Of a stretch of 64,000 nt of DNA, positions 62,105-64,000 are shown piece after piece; positions within the stretch are counted from its first letter, which is position 1; each line of letters begins with the position of its first letter. Origin of the DNA: Bostrychus sinensis (lineage: Eukaryota > Chordata > Actinopteri > Gobiiformes > Eleotridae); NCBI GenBank assembly GCA_020698575.1, contig CM036248.1, positions 18,857,729 to 18,921,728 of the forward strand, given 5' to 3'. A program made the translations under genes and the position numbers. Below the pieces are notes generated by a model. It searched no databases and was not told where the DNA came from. It saw only the letters and a program-made list of their open reading frames with translations.

Positions 62105-62281
62105 CATATATGTGGGTGTTAGTTGGTAGGATGGTTAGCAATCCTGCCTTGCAGTTAGAAAGCTGGGGGTTCAATTCCTGGCCCAGCTAGTGCAGTATCT
62201 TTTTGTTTGGAGTCTATATGTCATGCATGGGTTTTCTTTGGGCACTCCAACTTCTTCCCAAATACATGTATGTATTTGTAA
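62105..62281 (+). mobile_element. tRNA-derived SINE, 5' half (interrupted)
   Basis: A tRNA-like head with A-box-like TAGTTGGTAGGATGG and a perfect pol III B box GGTTCAATTCC (62168-62178) is followed by the fish SINE core (TGGAGTCTATATGTCATGC, GGGTTTTCTTTGGGCACTCC). It breaks off at 62281, where another element is inserted. Its own 3' portion resumes at 62508 and reaches GGGATAAGCTCCAGCC near 62650. Confidence 0.7.
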
Positions 62282-62507
62282 ATTCATTCATTTTCTACCG
62301 CTTATTCCCGTTAGGGGTCGCGGGTGACTGGAGCCTATCCCAGTAACTTTGGGCCGAAGGCAGGGTACACCCTGGACAGGGGCCAGCTTGTCGCAGGGCT
62401 GACACAGAGACGAACACAGACAGACAACCATTCACTCTCACATTCATTCACTAGGGTCAATTTAGAGTCACCAATTCACCTAACACATGCATGTCTTTGG
62501 ACGGTGG
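62282..62507 (-). mobile_element. SINE inserted in reverse orientation, with 10-bp target duplication
   Basis: Read on the minus strand it runs from ...AAAGACATGCATG through GAATGGTTGTCTGTC and CCTGTCCAGGGTGTACCCTG to GGGATAGGCTCCAGTC, ACCCGCGACCCC and AAAATGAATGAAT, i.e. the 3' body of the common fish SINE. It is flanked by the direct duplication GTATTTGTAA (62272-62281 and 62508-62517), evidence of a target-primed insertion into the older SINE. Confidence 0.8.
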
Positions 62508-64000
62508 GTATTTGTAAAGTAGTTGTTAAATATACATAAAGTGCCTCTACTCAGTTAATTTGAGAGTCAGTTGTTGTCTGTCAGTGTGTGATTCTAAGTG
62601 ACCAACCAGGCATTGTCGCTGGTGTACTCTGAATCAGGCTCATAGTTGTTGGGATAAGCTCCAGCCATTAACAGCAATAGGCAGAAGAAAACGAATGAAC
62701 ATTGATGTATATGCCACAAAGGAACAAAGCTGTTCCCTGCGCTTCTTTCTTAAGGCAACCATTTGGCCTGAGTCTATGTTTTTTGTGGTTCTGTATTGTC
62801 GCTGAGTGCTGTCCTACATGGCAACGCGCCTCAGCTGGTCTGCTTTCCTCTCCTCCACTGATCCTGTTGTCTTGTAGCCAGCTGGGTCAGCTTCCCTAAT
62901 TTGGAAAAGAAAAGGAGCGTCAAGCAGAGTAAAAGAATGGATGTACGTCAAAGAAGAGGTGAAAGAGAGTGGACTGGAAAATAGGGCGAGGGAAGCAGAG
63001 GGGAGCAGCTGGACAGATAACTAAGAGGAGGAAAGTATTTAAGTGGGAAGCAGGATTCATCTTATCTCCTTCTGAAAGTCTCTCGTACAGAGTGTCCAAA
63101 GAGGGAAAGGAAAGTTTCCCTCAAACAAAAAGTCTTCAGTGGGCTGTGGTTCTCTGTGGTCAGTGTTCACACAGAGATCTGGTTACACCTGAGTACTACA
63201 AGAGTAACTGGCCATTTAATTGTGATGACACTCATATAAACACACAGTGGGAGTGTAAAGCTGACAGAACACGTGAGACGTCCTATTACCATGAATGGAC
63301 AAAGATCAGAGTTCATGAAAAGTGCAGCAGAATTGTCTATCTGAGTAGCTGGTGATACTAATACCAACCAAGGAAAGAATGTAGTTTTTCTTTTTACATA
63401 CATACCATATACAGGTGCACAGAAGTTTCTCTTAGGGTACTCTGGCTTCCTCTCAGTCCAAAGACAAGGATATTTTGGGTGTCAGCTCTGCAATTAACTG
63501 CCCATTTTCCAGTGTATCATGCATCTGGTTCATTGTAGAAGAAAATGTATGTGAATAAACCATATTCTGTACTTTCAATGTGCCCAGTTCAATGCATCTT
63601 TACAAGGGAGGAAAGGGTTAAGAGTTTGAATGAAAAGAATGAAAACATATTTAAATAAACTCAATTATTACTAGAGCAAAGTTACCTAGTGACATGTACT
63701 ATTACTCACTGCATTCATGATTATGGACAATGTTCACGTAATGTCTGATATTAATGCAAATCATTCACTTCACTTCGAATTCACAACAAGCGTCCAAGGT
63801 TTTTCCAGAGTGAAAGATTAGGCGTTCGCTCAAGTGACAACCCAGAGCGCCTGTATGAGTCATTTTCCCAAGCGTTTTGTGACCGAGTGTTGTCTGCTGC
63901 TGTGTGTGTTCATTCGGAGCTTACACCATCTGTGCCGCAGCTCCTGTCTATGTCTTCCGAGCCTTGTCTCGATCTGGATACTCAAACACGAAACAGCCAG

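Larger units (their letters stand above)
60342..64000. other. Gene-free right flank
   Basis: No supported gene. Contains a SINE fragment (60841-60900), a TTA/ATT microsatellite (60907-60958) and a nested SINE complex (62105-62700). The last 200 bases (63800-64000) are somewhat more G+C-rich and unique-looking and could be the start of another gene, but no exon can be shown. Confidence 0.45.

Noticed and set aside
62120..62180. tRNA gene
   Set aside because: A and B boxes are present, but no clover-leaf with anticodon arm could be drawn, and the downstream sequence is SINE core.
62324..62539. 71-codon ORF
   Set aside because: Falls within the inverted SINE body; its codons are repeat sequence.

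Overview
This window is vertebrate nuclear DNA, almost certainly from a ray-finned (teleost) fish. It has split genes with canonical GT-AG introns, AATAAA poly(A) signals, low coding density, and fish-type mobile elements (a Tc1-like deletion derivative with a ...TTATGNNTGATC.GTGT end, hAT-like elements with 8-bp duplications, a tRNA-headed SINE, a LINE tail). The gene content (FRMPD3, PRPS1, SLC25A53, beta-thymosin 15-like, ZNF711) matches genes I know from human Xq21-q22, so this is the fish counterpart of that block.

Layout. 1-10.9 kb has no convincing gene, only repeat debris, AT-rich DNA and one isolated minus-strand coiled-coil exon (6597-6938). 10.9-25.0 kb is frmpd3, a PDZ-FERM scaffold gene read through 15 coding exons, with a 3'UTR to about 27.1 kb. 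28.67-31.0 kb is prps1, complete in 7 exons (318 aa), with a perfect CRE in its promoter. 32.48-33.36 kb is slc25a53, an intronless mitochondrial-carrier CDS. 33.7-37.1 kb is repeat-rich, with a LINE tail, a SINE piece and simple repeats. 37.17-39.2 kb is a small beta-thymosin gene. 39.2-41.4 kb contains a 717-bp hAT-like element. 41.5-48.7 kb is a SLAIN-family microtubule-regulator gene with an apparent one-base frameshift in coding exon 5. 49.2-55.1 kb is znf711, a ZFX/ZFY-type zinc-finger activator (851 aa) with an unusual acidic repeat in its activation domain. 57.3-60.3 kb is a kctd12-like gene encoding a GABA-B receptor auxiliary subunit. 60.3-64 kb is repeats without a recognised gene.

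All seven recognised genes lie on the + strand, each with its own promoter and poly(A) signal. They are functionally unrelated (synaptic scaffold, PRPP synthesis, mitochondrial carrier, actin sequestration, microtubule plus ends, transcription, GABA-B signalling). What links them is deep synteny. A KCTD8/12/16-type gene near a SLAIN gene also occurs, from memory, at human 13q22 (KCTD12-SLAIN1) and 4p (KCTD8-SLAIN2), so the pair here looks like a third ancient whole-genome-duplication copy.

I saw no prokaryote-like system, CRISPR array or tRNA gene, and no evidence of a wholly new biological system. The most unusual items are the znf711 repeat, the slain frameshift, the third SLAIN-KCTD pair, the orphan symmetric exon, a 42-codon upstream ORF before kctd12, and a SINE inserted into another SINE with a visible target duplication. 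Exon borders were read by eye from splice motifs, phase and remembered family sequence; no alignment was run.
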